Shown here piece after piece: positions 42,396 through 54,153 of a stretch of 64,000 bases of DNA. This DNA is from Aphanomyces cochlioides (Eukaryota > Oomycota > Saprolegniomycetes > Saprolegniales > Verrucalvaceae), in the NCBI GenBank assembly GCA_019828595.1, contig JAHQRK010000007.1, positions 1,364,001 to 1,428,000 on the forward strand, given 5' to 3'. How positions within the stretch are numbered: position 1 is the stretch's first letter; every line of letters starts with the position of its first letter. The position numbers were made by a program, and so were the translations under genes. The notes beneath the pieces were generated by a model. The model worked only from the letters and a program-made list of their open reading frames with translations, was not told the DNA's origin and searched no databases.

Positions 42396-45297
42396 ATGAA
42401 GAGCGGCGTGGATTACACGAATTCTCCGCGTGGAAGAGCCCCATTAGCACGCTCTGCGTCGTCGTCGTCGTCGTCCAAGAGCCAGGTTTTGAAGCGCCAG
42501 GCGTCACATCATCACTTGCAATCGTCGCCGTCTCTTCGACGAGCTGCTTCAAGTCCGACCCCGTTTGGCAACGAAGACGACGACGATCGCGACTCGATTA
42601 CGAGCCACACAAGTACAATGAGCGGTCGTTATGGGTCGAATTTCAAAGTCGTGATCCGCGTCCGGCCTCCACTCCCTCGAGAACTCCAAGGGGACAAACC
42701 GTTCCAAAATGTCGTCTCGGTGGATTCGTCGGGGCATTACTTGACCGTCTCGGACAGCACACATCTTCACCACCATCACGGGGACGATCAAACAAGTGCA
42801 TCCTCATCCTCCGCTTCGTCGTCTTCGTCGTCCTATTCGAACCACTCGTTCTCGTTCGATCATGTCTACGATCAACACAGCACTCAGCGAGCGGTATATG
42901 AAAACACGGCCAAAGCCGTCGTCGAGTCCTCCCTGGAAGGCTACAACGCGACAATTTTTGCCTACGGGCAGACCGGCACTGGCAAGACGTACACGATGGA
43001 AGGCTTTAACAGCAGCGGCGGGTCGTCTCTCGAAGATCGCGGTATCATCCCTCGTGCGATTGAGCAAATCTTCATGCACATTCAAGCCAACGTGAGTGCC
43101 CGTATGCGCTTCCTCGTCCGAGCGAGCTATCTTCAAATCTACAACGAGTCCATCTCGGATCTCCTCAAGCCAGAGCGGAACAATTTGACGATCCGCGAAG
43201 ACAAGAAGCGCGGCGTCTTTGTCGAAGGTCTCTCCGAATGGGTCGTCCGATCGCCAGAAGAAATCTACGGTCTGATGGAACGCGGTGGCGCGATGCGGGC
43301 GACGGGAAGCACCAAGATGAATGAGATTTCCTCGCGATCCCATGCCGTCTTTATCATCATCGCGGAGCAAAGCCAGACGACGTACGTTGACACCGCTGGC
43401 CGGGAAATCGGAGCTGATGAGTTCACGGCACTTGTCAACACGCATCATGCCTCGAGGGATCGCTCTAAGCTCGACTCGCTCGTTCGGCAGAGTTTCAAAG
43501 TCGGCAAGCTCAACTTGGTCGACTTGGCCGGCTCTGAACGCGTCAGACTTTCAGGAGCGACTGGCCAGCGTTTGGAAGAGAGTAAGAAGATCAATCAGTC
43601 GCTGTCGGCGCTTGGAAACGTCATTGCGGCGCTAACGGACTCCAGGGGGAGACAGCATATTCCATACCGCGATTCCAAACTCACGCGAATTTTGGAAGAC
43701 TCCCTTGGGGGCAATTGCAAGACGACCATGATGGCCATGATCTCGCCAGCGCTTGAAGCGATCGTTGAAAGCTTGTCGACGCTCAAGTTTGCCAACCGCG
43801 CCAAGAATATCAAGAACGAAGCGCGGGTGAATGAAGATTTGGATCAAAAGTCGCTCTTGCGCAAGTACGAGCGGGAGCTCAAGCGATTGAGAGCTGAGCT
43901 CGAAGAGAAGAACCGCAATGTCGTTGACAAACGCCGCTTGCTGGAGCTGGACGAGCAGCGGCGCCGTGCTGAAGAAGACAAAATGGCGGCAATACGTGCC
44001 CTGGAACAACGGAGTTTGGAATTTATGCTCGAGAAGGAAGAGAAGAAGAAACTCGAGCAGCGCATCATCATGTTGACGTCTCAAATGCTCATGAGCCATG
44101 GGAAATCGACCGCGCCAAAGGACAACGACGACGCGAATGGTGGCGAGTTCTCCATCGAGGACCCGCAATTCCGCCTTGCGCTCAAGGAACAACAAGACCG
44201 CATTCGCAAGGAATATGAATGCCGTCTCGCGGATTTAGAGAAGGAGCGAGAGACGATTGAAGAGGAGAAAGCTCAAGTCGATCGGTACAAGCAGCTCCTT
44301 CTCAAGCAGCGCGACATCATGATTGCATTGACGCAACGTCTCAACGAACGCGACGAGCAGATCATGGCGCTCCAAGATGAACTGGACGCGTACGACCGGC
44401 ACCAGAAAGCGCTCGAGGAAAAACTCGACGAGAAAACCGCACAACTCATTCATCTCCAGCGTGTCACGATGGAGCACAATGCATCGTCGCCCAACAAGAA
44501 CGCCGAGCTGATCCGCGCGCTGGGCGAGTGGGGCTTCAAGCAAACCCAGCAGCTTCCTCCCGGCGCTGCTCAACTCATGACGACCAAGCAGTTCGCTCCA
44601 CACCACGACGGAGCGGACAACAACCAACTCAACAAAACGATCAACAAAGCTGAGCTTTTGTCCGCGGAGGAAAAAATCCATGAGCTCCAAGGCGTCGTGG
44701 ATGCCCGCTCGGCCGATCATGCTCGGGCGCTCAAGGAACTCGACGAAGTCCGCGCGGAAAAAGTCAGTTTGGAATATGCCATGCGTGAAAAGCTCGAGAA
44801 ACGCGTCCAAGCAGAAGTCGACGCCCGACTGAGGGATAAAACAGGTACATTGAGCTGCCATGGCATGCTGGAAGAGCTCACGAGTGTCTTTTCGTCGCGT
44901 AGATGAATGGCAAAGTCGCTGCGAGACGCTCACGAAGGAGCGCAAAGCCGTGAAGACGATCATGGAGCACAAGATCAAAGCTCTCGTGGATGCCATTGCC
45001 CGAGCAAACGATGCGACGCTGGAATCTGTCGGTGGTGTCGATCACGTTGGCGAGCCTGCGAAATGGCTCTGCCGCGAAGTCAATGCGCTCCAGCGGCTCG
45101 TGAATGCATCGATCGTCGCCTTGCGCAATGCCGACACGAAAGCTGCCGCCGCCACCGCGACGACAACACCACCACCAGTTGAAAAAGTGACGACAGATCG
45201 ACCGGCGCTGTCGACGTATGTCACGGGCGGCTTGTCGGTCGAGGAATTGATCCAAAAGCGAAGGCAACAGATGCAGCAGTTGCGACAGAGTGGATAG
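42396..45297 (+). CDS. Kinesin with N-terminal motor and long coiled coil
   Basis: Microtubule motor. ATG 42396 (MKSGVDYTNSPRGRAPL); an in-frame upstream start adds 13 residues. After a Ser/Arg-rich leader, the motor begins NFKVVIRVRPPLPRELQ. The ATP-binding loop is FAYGQTGTGKTYTME, switch I NEISSRSHAVF, and switch II LNLVDLAGSERVRLSG. The motor has a low-complexity His/Ser insert (HLHHHHGDDQTSASSSS) before the region FDHVYDQHSTQ. A coiled coil of about 400 residues rich in Glu/Lys/Arg follows. One 62-nt intron near 44845 joins RLRDKTD to EWQSRCETLTKERKAVK. Ends QQMQQLRQSG, about 945 residues. Subfamily not assigned; plus-end direction is expected from motor position. Five bp separate its stop from the STIMATE gene. 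Confidence 0.92.
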
Positions 45298-45302
45298 AAT
45301 TA

Positions 45303-46229
45303 TTACAACAAGAGAGGCGTCGTGCTCGACGTGTCTGTGTCCAAGGAATCGTCGGCGGGGACTCGAATGGGCGACGTCGGTTTCGACAGCACGACGTGCT
45401 TGAGATAGTTGTCAAGGACCCAGAACTGAACGATGTTGACGACGCAAGGACCAAGGATCATGACAACAACCAACTCGGCATGGCGGTGGTGGTAGAAGAT
45501 GGAAAAGATGTACGTGCTTCCTTCAGCGAGTGGCACGTAGAGGATGTAAACGAGCACCGTCACGACGATCTTCATCGCGATAAGGATGATCAAGTAGCTC
45601 GCAAATTGCTTGAGCCAGATGCTGCGTATGTCCTAGACAGTCCAGAGAACCTGGCATTATGCGCAGGCGTACATGATCTGTGGCGGACTGCCGTATTCGC
45701 CCGACTCGATGATGGACGTCCATCCCATAAACTTGGCCAGGTGTTTCACTTGTGTGAGGAAAACTACGAGCTCATGAGTGAGAGAAAGCTTCGAGTGGAG
45801 AGCGTACTGAGGACCAAGACTGTGCCAAGCGTGACATCGATCAAGAACGTGACGAAGTAGATCGCGCACTACAGTACACCACACAATGAGGAATGCAATC
45901 AACGTCAGGAGTCAAGAACCTCGTCGTCGTCAGCACTGGAACGCTCAGCCATGAGTATCGAGAGGAAGATGTTGACCATGTGTACAAAGAGAGCGCCGAG
46001 ACCTTGCTTGCTCACGTCAAACATCCACACCTACGCGGCATATCCACTCGTGAGCGGCATGGAACAAATGACGACAGACATTGAATCGGCGCTTGGGCGT
46101 CTCCATCTCTCGCTTGACGAACAGAACGCCAATCGCACACACTCCCAAGAGAAGTTGGATGCATCTGGCAAAGCCGTCCGTGAGCAAGAGGCACTTGTCG
46201 TGCTCATCCATGTAGCGGATGCGATCCAT
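45303..46229 (-). CDS. STIMATE/TMEM110-family membrane protein
   Basis: Multi-pass membrane protein related to STIMATE, an ER protein that in animals promotes STIM-Orai calcium signalling at ER-plasma membrane contacts. ATG 46229 (MDRIRYMDEHDKCLLL). The first hydrophobic segment is ARCIQLLLGVCAIGVLFV. After a 48-nt intron comes the family hallmark WMFDVSKQGLGALFVHMVNI, followed by FLSILMAERSSAD. Later exons read YFVTFLIDVTLGTVLVLST, VVTVLVYILYVPLAEGSTYI and VVMILGPCVVNIVQFWVLDN. The C-tail is Ser/Thr-rich and ends TTPLLL. Several introns; exact middle exons not fully resolved. Role in oomycetes unknown. Confidence 0.75.
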
Positions 46230-46823
46230 CGCGTCAAGATTCGCTCGACTTGCTCTTCGTAAATGACTTGGTCGAGATCAACATTCCATCGTTTGACATA
46301 CATTCTACACGTTAAAGTTCCTCCAAGTCGGATCTTGAAACGACACTTTCTCATGGCGAGATTCCATGTCGGACTCTCTTCATGACGTGGCGATCGCTAA
46401 AGAGCTGCACTTGGAGAGTTCTAGCCGAAGCCATAGAGCCCTTTTCAAGATGACTCTATTGCAATGTGCTGGTCGCAAGCTCTCCAAGTGTCGTAGGTCA
46501 TTTTTGCGAGCAGGGAAGACGTGGAGTCGAGTTTGCAGCCAACGGAGTACGCTGCTGGATCAATTCTTTCGACGCCGAGCTTGTCAAGAGCGTGTGCGTG
46601 AGTCTGCTTGTGTTGTTCGTATTTCGATGAGCTGCATGGAGATGTTGTGGATTTGACGAACTGCAGAAGGGAAGATTGTGGTTTGTTACGTTGGAAAATT
46701 GCAAAAACTCAGCACATCGGCACTGCTGGGATGCCACAGAAGCGCAGGAAGGATCGACAGCCTTGGCTAGATGGCCACAGTCTTGCGTAAATTGCACGAT
46801 GGTGTTTGCAGCTTCTTGTGTAC
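46230..46823. other. Intergenic, no gene seen
   Basis: About 590 bp between the STIMATE start and the phosphatase stop. Open frames at 46366-46797 show no domain and are opposite one another, so I take them as chance. Confidence 0.45.
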
Positions 46824-48173
46824 TTAGTCATATACATTGCACTGCGTTTGAAAATCCCAGTGGGAGATCCAAGTGTCGTAGTGGCGTGTCCAATGTGTGA
46901 GAGGGCAATATATGCAGCCAAGGCCTGGACTTTCGACTTGTTTCTCGTTGAGCACTACTTGGACCATGTGCTTGCTTTCATTCTCGCATGCATAGAGTAT
47001 GAAGGCAAGATTGCCGCTAAATGGTGACAGCTCCGAGGTTCGGAAGCGACGGTCATATGCGTTTGTAGATGCCATGAGAGGTGGTTCATCTTTGTGAAAT
47101 CCCAAAATGCTCACGAGTGGAAGAAGTGTCTCGGCGTGGGCAAAGCGAAAATGGCCTTGGATAGAGCTCTTGCCGTCTGTGTAGTTCCGCATCGACTCGA
47201 CAATGTCTCGAATCAATGGAGCAGCAATATCAACTGCCATGGCATTCCCGTGGCTCTTGCGGTAGTACTGCTTGAGCTCTTTGAAATATTCCATCGAATG
47301 CAGCACGTCGTCTGTGAAGAGCGAACACCAATGATGAAAGGTGCCGTATACGGCCACATCAAACCTACAGAGAGAAGTGAATACATGAATTCAATGACTG
47401 GTAACGAACGCGCATGCATCATAAGCAGCATCGAGGTCCTTGATTGTCAACGACGACAAGTTGAAATATTCCTGGAAGAGTTTCAAGTTGCGCTGCATGG
47501 CCACACTGTTTGCAAACAATGAGTACTGAAGTGTCGCCGTCGCGTTCAACTCGACAGCATGGTCATACGCTGGGCAGTTGTCAAAGAATCGGAGTTCAGT
47601 GTCAGCGCCTTTGGGGGCAACTTCATAATGCACTGGTTGATGGCCGTCGAAAAATCCGAAGGCAAACCTGGACTGAAGTGTTCACACTTTCAACCACGAT
47701 CGAGAGCAAACGTACGATGTAGCACTTTCTCGTGTCCGATCTTTCCACGTGCTTTCAAACGTGAAATGTGGCTTCGCATAATGTGATGCAAAATCTCGTG
47801 CGTACTTTCTTCGAATACGTTGGCCGAGTGCGATCATTTCCTGGACACCAGAGGGGGCCAATTGGCCTGCTTCGTCAACGGGGTAATACGTCTCGACATT
47901 CCACGTTTCCAGCCACATCGGGAGGGAAATCATGCTTGCTTGGAGCTTTCGGGTAGTGGCTTCAATCGCACGAATAACTTTGATTGTCGGAAATCGACTG
48001 CCGTGGCGTAGTACCATATTTACCTGCACGGGGACGCATGTAGGTGGTGGCAGCTCCTCGAAATCGAGCGCTTGAGGGTAGTAAGGTGTCTTGGTTCCCA
48101 ATCCAGTTGGATATGCAAGCGTCGACGAGAATAGAGCTGCAAGTAACACCGTCGTCAGGAACTCTTGACACAT
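46824..48173 (-). CDS. Multiple inositol polyphosphate phosphatase-like, secreted
   Basis: Histidine acid phosphatase branch 2 enzyme of the MINPP type, which removes phosphates from inositol phosphates including phytate. ATG 48173 starts a signal peptide (MCQEFLTTVLLAALFSSTLA), so it acts in the secretory path or outside the cell. The nucleophile motif is VLRHGSRFPT (residues 55-64). The proton-donor motif is RFAHAETLLPLVSILGF, with the HAE form typical of MINPP rather than HD. Other family pieces: YPVDEAGQLAPSGVQEMIALG, CAFDVAVYGTFHHWCSLF (joined across a 45-nt intron) and VVLNEKQVESPGLGC near the C-terminus. At least three introns. A 3' end at 46824 is likely but not certain. Confidence 0.85.
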
Positions 48174-49004
48174 CTTTGCATCTCGCGCTTGTCAGTAATG
48201 AACTTGTGGATTTGGGTGATAAAAACCTATTAAGGCGTTAGGTTTATTTCGAGTATGGTTTTTTATTTGAAAAACCTGAAATTTGCCGCAGTAATCTGGT
48301 TGATTGCTCTTCATGGTTGTAGGCGCATGCTTAATGGTGACACGCTTACCCACAACACACCACTTTTGGCGTGGCTCATGTCACACGTCACGCCGCACCT
48401 TCAGCGTGTACTAGTAATGACGTGGTTGGGCGTATGGCTTAAATGCTTGGTCAGAGGTGGCTGTTGACGGCATGGCTGGAGGACGCAAACCCTTTGTGAG
48501 AGACAGCTGTGTCTTACTCCACGAGTCCCATCGCAACCTCGGATCTTTACTAATTTTGGATGCTATTGCACTTCGCTCGTGGTGGATGCGCGAGGGAATT
48601 GTGGTCATCACCTTGTGAATCGATTCAAAACAACCTGCAAACATAAAAACCTATACAAAAAACCTATTGGTAATCTTCATCCGGGTAACGAAAATTAACA
48701 CCATCCGGATAATCTGGATTTGCACGATGAAACGGATTTTCAAGCAGAAAATAGATGAAGATTTCGTTTATTATAAAAATATTCGAAATTGTGAGGGGGT
48801 CCGAAATGAATCGATTTTTCAAATCGATCTGCAAATCGCTCAGCCAATCAGAATCGAGTATTTAACTAATTCACGCAAAACACACCCAGACACACGTGTA
48901 ATTAATTTGGGACGTTTCAATTTATACTTGACTTCAGTATGATCGAATCGATTTGGAATAGAATTCGATTTTGGTAAAAAAATACAAATTTGGGTGAAAA
49001 AGAC
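48174..49004. other. Intergenic between phosphatase and repeat array
   Basis: No convincing gene. ATCCGGATAAT is at 48703-48713 with a near copy ATCCGGGTAAC at 48679. From about 48770 AT-rich sequence resembles a diverged unit of the repeats described next (CGATTTTTCAAATCGATC, CAGCCAATCAGAATCGAG). Confidence 0.5.
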
Positions 49005-49247
49005 AATAGTATTGTTGATTTGATACGAATTTCAATCGAATCACGCCGGCGGATCGATTCACCAATCGACGCCATTGGCTAATAAATATTTTGGACGATT
49101 TTGATTGGCTGAATAAAATCTTAAAGAAAGTACAGTTCCCATGAGAGAAAGTACTGTTCTAATTTTCATTCATCCAATGTATTGGCGCGATTGGAGATTG
49201 ATACAAAAAACGAATCCAAATTGGGAAATTTCTAGCGAATTCACAAT
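49005..49247 (+). repeat. Left arm of ~245-bp inverted repeat flanking DHCR7
   Basis: Runs from TATTGTTGATTTGATACG through CGCCGGCGGATCGATTCACC, GCCATTGGCTAATAAATATT and CATCCAATGTATTGGCGCG to AATCCAAATTGGGAAATTTC. The reverse complement recurs at 51066-51317 with a few substitutions and a 12-13 bp indel. Two CCAAT sites are inside. Confidence 0.88.
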
Positions 49248-49510
49248 ACTTCGTAGTATTATCGATTTCATACGAACTTCCCGGATCGGTTTGAAGAATC
49301 GCGCAGGGCAGAACCGATCCCAAATCGATCCCATTGGTCAATATACAAATTTTCGAAATTTTGACGAATCAAAATGCTTAAATGAATTTCGGTATATCCA
49401 TGGTGGATAAAATTAGCCAATCAAAAGCTCTCATACTCTTGGGATCAATTCCAGGAATCACTCCAAATTGGCAAATATCGAACAAATCGACAATATGTAT
49501 TAACATTGTA
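49248..49510 (+). repeat. Diverged tandem copies of the same repeat unit
   Basis: The order of landmarks in the left arm recurs here in altered form: ACAATACTTCGTAGTATT, ATTTCATACGAACTTC, a CG-rich core GATCGGTTTGAAGAATCG, CCCATTGGTCAATATAC, then CCAAATTGGCAAATATCG. The period is about 240 bp. Boundaries are approximate. Confidence 0.5.
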
Positions 49511-49619
49511 AATTATGTAAAATATTTGAAAATAAATTATATAAGAAAAATAAATGAGAAGTTGAACCAATCCGTTTTTAGAATAACCTCCACAGATCTC
49601 ATTGTTCGATTTGCCCTCC

Positions 49620-51028
49620 ATGTGGTCCAACAAAGCCAAGTCGAACGACTGCCAAGGTCTTCTCCCAGGCCGCGCCATCTTTGGACCCATCTTTCTCATA
49701 TCTACGACGCCTGTGGCCGCTATCATCTTCACGCACCTCTTTGTCGCGGATGGCGGACACTGGATGCCGCTCGCGGAAAAATTCGCCACACTGGGCTTCT
49801 TTCGGACCATGCAAGCGATTTGGCCGAATCCGTTTGACCCCGTAGCGTGGAAAATCATCTTGACCTTTATGGCTGTCCAACTGGCCTTTATCAAGCTCGT
49901 CCCTGCTCCCAAAGCGTACGGCCCTGTGACGCCAGCGGGCAATATTCCAGAGTACACGGACAACGGTTTTACGTGTTTTCTACTCACGTTGGCGCTCTTT
50001 TTTGCTGGTGCATTTCTTGGCGTTTGGGAAGGCGGTTTTGCCTACACGCACATGCTCCACATCATCTCTGCGCTCAATATCTTCAGCTTCGTCTTGTGCC
50101 TGGTGATTTACGTCAAGGGACTGACATACCCATCGTCGACGGATTTCGGTGCAACCGGGAACATTCTGCTCGACTTTTTTGGTGGTATTGAACTCTACCC
50201 ACGTATTTTTGGTACGGTGCACCCATAACCTATGCCTTATGTTGTTGTAGGTTGGGATATCAAGCTCTTCACAAATTGCCGCTGTGGCATGATGTTTTGG
50301 GGTGTTGGCATCGTTTCGTACGCGTGGAAGCAGTATGAACTCTACGGCTACGTGAGTGATTCGATGGCCACCAGCGTGGCGTTGCAGCTTGTCTACGTGG
50401 CCAAGTTTTTCTGGTGGGAAGCTGGATATTTGCGCTCCATTGACATTATGCACGACCGCGCGGGCTATTACTTGTGCTGGGGTTGTTTAGTATGGGTACC
50501 TTCGGTGTACACATCACAAGCCATGTACCTTGTCCAGAATCCTGTCTCTTTGGGTTCGCCGTTGGCCTCTGCAATTTTCGTGGCTGGTCTTGCCATGGGT
50601 AAGCTCTTTTCCATCTTTCCACGTTACTATTATCTTGCGTAGTGTGGATCAATTATTCAATTGATGCCCAGCGTCAAGAATTCCGTGCTACGAATGGAAC
50701 TGCCTTGGTCTGGGGAAAGAAACCCTCCTACATTGTTGCCACGTACACAACTGAAAAGAACGAGACAAAGCAGAGCCTCTTATTGACGAGCGGATGGTGG
50801 GGTCTTGCCCGTCATTTCCACTACATCCCAGAAATCCTGGCTTCGTTGTGTTGGACATTGCCAGCGTGGAACAGCTCGTTCGTGCCGTATTTCTACGTCG
50901 TGTATCTCTGCATTCTTCTCACTGATCGTGCCTTTCGGGACGACGCTCGCTGCCGCGCTAAATATGGCAACGACTGGTCCAAATACTGCGAACGTGTGCC
51001 TCAATTGATCATCCCGGGAATCTTCTGA
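49620..51028 (+). CDS. DHCR7: 7-dehydrocholesterol reductase (sterol delta-7 reductase)
   Basis: Polytopic ER enzyme that reduces the C7 double bond late in sterol synthesis with NADPH. ATG 49620 (MWSNKAKSNDCQGLLPGRA); the frame above has only TTG. Three exons with introns of about 40 nt after YPRIFG (to GWDIKLFTNCRCGMM) and of 43 nt after LAM (to VWINYSIDAQRQEFR). Family blocks: GPVTPAGNIPEYTDNG, SDSMATSVALQLVYVAKFFW, DIMHDRAGYYLCWGCLVWVP, LLTSGWWGLARHFHYIPEIL and the end YCERVPQLIIPGIF. It aligns over its full length with plant and animal DHCR7 blocks that I recognise. The gene is bracketed by inverted repeats. Confidence 0.95.
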
Positions 51029-51065
51029 GTAATCGCATTGTAACTGTATTATATTGCATAATATA

Positions 51066-51317
51066 TTGTGGATTCGATAGAAATTTCTCAATTTGGATTC
51101 GTTTTTTGTATCAATCTCCAATCGCGCCAATACATTGGATGAATGAAAATTAGAACAGTACTTTCTCTCATGGAAACTGTACTTTCTTTAAAATTTTATT
51201 CAGCCAATCACAATCGCCCAAAATATTTATTAGCCAATGGCGTCGATTGGTGAATCGATCCGCCGGCGTGATTCGATTGAACGGGGTCTGGAAATTCGTA
51301 TCAAATCAACAATACTT
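51066..51317 (-). repeat. Right arm of inverted repeat flanking DHCR7
   Basis: Reverse complement of 49005-49247, beginning 38 bp after the DHCR7 stop. It has an extra CCAGACCCCGTT-type insert of 12-13 bp relative to the left arm. Identity outside this looks above 90% by eye. Confidence 0.88.
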
Positions 51318-52321
51318 TACTTGATTTGTAAAAATATCTATGTGACGGAATACTATTAATAGTATGTGTTTTGATAGTTTCCTCTTTGAATCTATATTTT
51401 GACTTTTGAAGTAAATAGCGATATATACAGTATACTATTTTATACAGGTCTAAAGCAAACAAAATTGAGACTTTACTTCCAATTGAGCAATCAATGATAG
51501 GAGGGTATCGCGTCTGGAGTTCTCTGTAGATATTGCGTCTGTTATATTTTATGACAGGGCGGCCAGTCGCGAGTCTGTGTGGGTGATGGCTTGGATTTGG
51601 AACCATCAAAACAAAATGATTGACTGCTACGTATGCCAAATGCACGAAGTGCAATTTTTCCCGCCCGCGGGCATTTCAAATATGTATTATGGGAGGTATT
51701 TGATGTTTGAAAGTTACCTCAGCAATTAATAACGGATGATATAATGTTTAAGAGGAAATTTCTTTTCTCACATGACAAATCAAATAAAGTAAGCTCTTGG
51801 TCTTTCGTCTTTCCATCTTGATTTGATATCAGCTTTCAACTCAAGGGGGGGGATTTCGGTCCTCTCATGCTGATGGTAATATGAACTAGAAGCTACAAGA
51901 CCTAAAAGCCAGGTTTTCTCCTAGCGATTGATTTAAAGGGCTTGAGAAGGCAATGGAGACGCGATCCCATGCCATCGCAACATCCCTTGCATGGTAAATG
52001 CAGTAGTAGTAAGTATTAGTACTACTAGGTCATGTTGGATGTGGGCTCTTTTTCCTCAAATGAAACGATCAATTTTGAAATGACACATCAGTGCCAAAGC
52101 TGCAGCGCAGACGAAGAAGCTGTCGAAAAAGAGGACAAGGCCCCGCCGTGATTGCTTTCTTTGGACTGTGGTGGTGTCGTCGGTCCTTGTTCGATTGAAC
52201 ACTCCATGAGCTAGACTACTAAGTATCATGTAGTAGGTACTATCTGGAATATTAGCCAATCAAATGATAGGGTTTGTGTCTGTGGTTGTGTTAGTCAGTT
52301 CTACGTAAACGAGCTGAGAGG
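51318..52321. other. Intergenic, no gene seen
   Basis: About 1 kb, AT-rich. It contains an imperfect palindrome around AGTAGTAAGTATTAGTACTACT (split: AGTAGTAAGTATTA and GTACTACT, 52004-52027) and a CCAAT site TAGCCAATCAAAT at 52253, 70 bp before the MIC19 ATG. Confidence 0.5.
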
Positions 52322-52997
52322 ATGGGCGCTCACGAGTCGAGGATCAAGGAGGATGACCAAACGAAGCTCATGCAGGAGAACGAAGCGAACAACCACCCTT
52401 CTGTACAAGTGCGTCTTTCAGCAGATTTGATTAAAGGTTTACAGGAAGGCCCAAATGCATCCCAACAAGCGTACGACGTGGCTTTGCGACTTGAGTGACC
52501 GACTTGTAGACCAAGCGCCGGTGGATTCACCGCGGAGGAGGTGGAGAAGTTGAAGAAGGAAGCGTATTTGAAGGTCTACTCGTGCTCGCAGTGGCAAGAC
52601 TCATAGTCAATGTAGGGGGCAGAGGATTTTAGAAAGCGTGCTGAGGCCGAAGCTAAAAAGAATGCGTTGAAGCCTGAAGACTTGAAGAAACGTGAATTGG
52701 AAGAGCAAGAACGTGTCAAGAGCGTGGTCGAACAATTGAGCCAAAAGCACTATAGGTTCGCATAGCAAAAGCATGGCTTTCATCATGCAACAATCGTAGA
52801 GCTCCTGTGAATGCTGTTCAATGCTCATCGGAGCGAGAAGCGTGTTTGCAATGCTATAGAGAAAATGGAACCGACGTGCTCAAGTGCAAGGAAGTCTCTG
52901 ACGCTTTTTTCCAGTGCGCTGAGGCTGCCACTAGTGTAAGTACTGCACGTCATTTCTTGGTTGACAATGTTGTCATTAGGATTTCGTCAAGAAGTAA
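52322..52997 (+). CDS. MICOS subunit MIC19-like (CHCHD3/6 family)
   Basis: Peripheral inner-membrane protein of the mitochondrial contact site and cristae organising system. ATG 52322 begins MGAHESRIKEDDQ, with Gly2 and Ser6 forming an N-myristoylation-type start as in animal MIC19. Spliced exons give VRLSADLIKGLQEG, then APSAGGFTAEEVEKLKKEAY, a charged coiled coil (KRELEEQERVKSVVEQLSQK), and a C-terminal CHCH domain with twin Cx9C motifs: CSSEREACLQC and CKEVSDAFFQC. Four introns of 39-50 nt; the last exon codes only DFVKK and the stop at 52997. All joins keep phase. Confidence 0.88.
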
Positions 52998-54153
52998 GGC
53001 ATTTTGTCCATGTCGTTCTAAAGCCGGAAGAGAGTCTGCACAGGAATCATATCTAATCACAAATGTGCAAACTTTTGTGATGAATTGGAGACCATCCACG
53101 TATTTGGCATTCGTTTTCAAACGGAAAAAATCAGGGTATGGCCACTGACGATAGTACACGCAGCATATCAACAGACATCATCAGACTGTAAACATTCAGG
53201 GCTGCGATGAGTCAGTACAGGAATGTTTCCGCGATGGGAAATGAAAGCAGCTGCATGACCATGGAGGTAGAGTACTCATTAGTATGTAATTGTCAGCAAG
53301 TGGCTCCACGGAAATCACCCCGATTCGCCTTACAGAGAGTTATAACTCAAGAGTATCATACTCTGTGTCTGCATCATTCCTACTTTGTGTACTTGATAGT
53401 ACACAGGTAAGGATTACCTACTAATGAGTTAATTTCTCGATTGGAACAATTTTCTGTATTCGAGCAATTTCTAACTCCCACTTGTGAATTCTGTCATTAT
53501 TTAGAAGTGTGATTGGTCAATAGCAATAAGGAGTACAATTGGAATCTCCATATGGTGCTCGGTTGTTCGGCCTTGGTGTCTCCTGCATGATGACAACGCA
53601 CAGCTTTGCATTGTACATACCTGCTTTTAGATTTTGCAGGGACACTATCATTGATCAAATATACGTTCGGCCAAGGATGATGTGACGAGAGATAGATTCC
53701 CTCTCCGTTTCCACCACCTTCCCCTATTGTTGCAGAAAAGAACATTATGAGTCCATTGAGTACTTGTTGTCGCAGATACATCTTATCTAGAGGTAGGAGC
53801 TCATGGAGAATCAATCTTCCATGTCATGTATCAGTCAATTTGCTTGCATGTTTCCAAAAACGAGTTGCTGCTAAACTGACAATCCCCAACATGGCGCGTC
53901 TCACCAGGCTTATCTCCAAAGAAACAGCAAGATCAACGAGTTGGCATTGGAGTACATCGGTCAGAAGTACTCCTATAGCATCAAAAGATGCGATCCCTGG
54001 AGTTGGGGTTGAGGGGTTTAGAGATTTTCCTTGAGTGAGAAGCATTCATTCCTGGTATCATCCGGATAATGAAACGTTGTCGAACCCACTTTCGATGGAT
54101 TTCACTTTCGAGGTGGAGGGAGCCTCCCCACGCCAGCCTCGCTTCCTTCCTTT
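52998..54153. other. Intergenic; CCGGATAA motif before the protease
   Basis: No convincing gene in 1.15 kb. ATCCGGATAAT (54060-54070) lies about 85 bp before the cathepsin ATG. A short G-rich piece, TTGGGGTTGAGGGGTTTAG (54003-54021), recalls the tract at 22.5 kb. Confidence 0.5.

Noticed and set aside
42332..42901. 189-codon plus-strand frame at the kinesin 5' end
   Set aside because: Alternative frame of the kinesin leader and motor; the kinesin frame has the conserved motor motifs.
49005..51317. Inverted repeats as terminal repeats of an autonomous DNA transposon
   Set aside because: The interior encodes only DHCR7, no transposase, and I could not identify a target-site duplication outside the arms.
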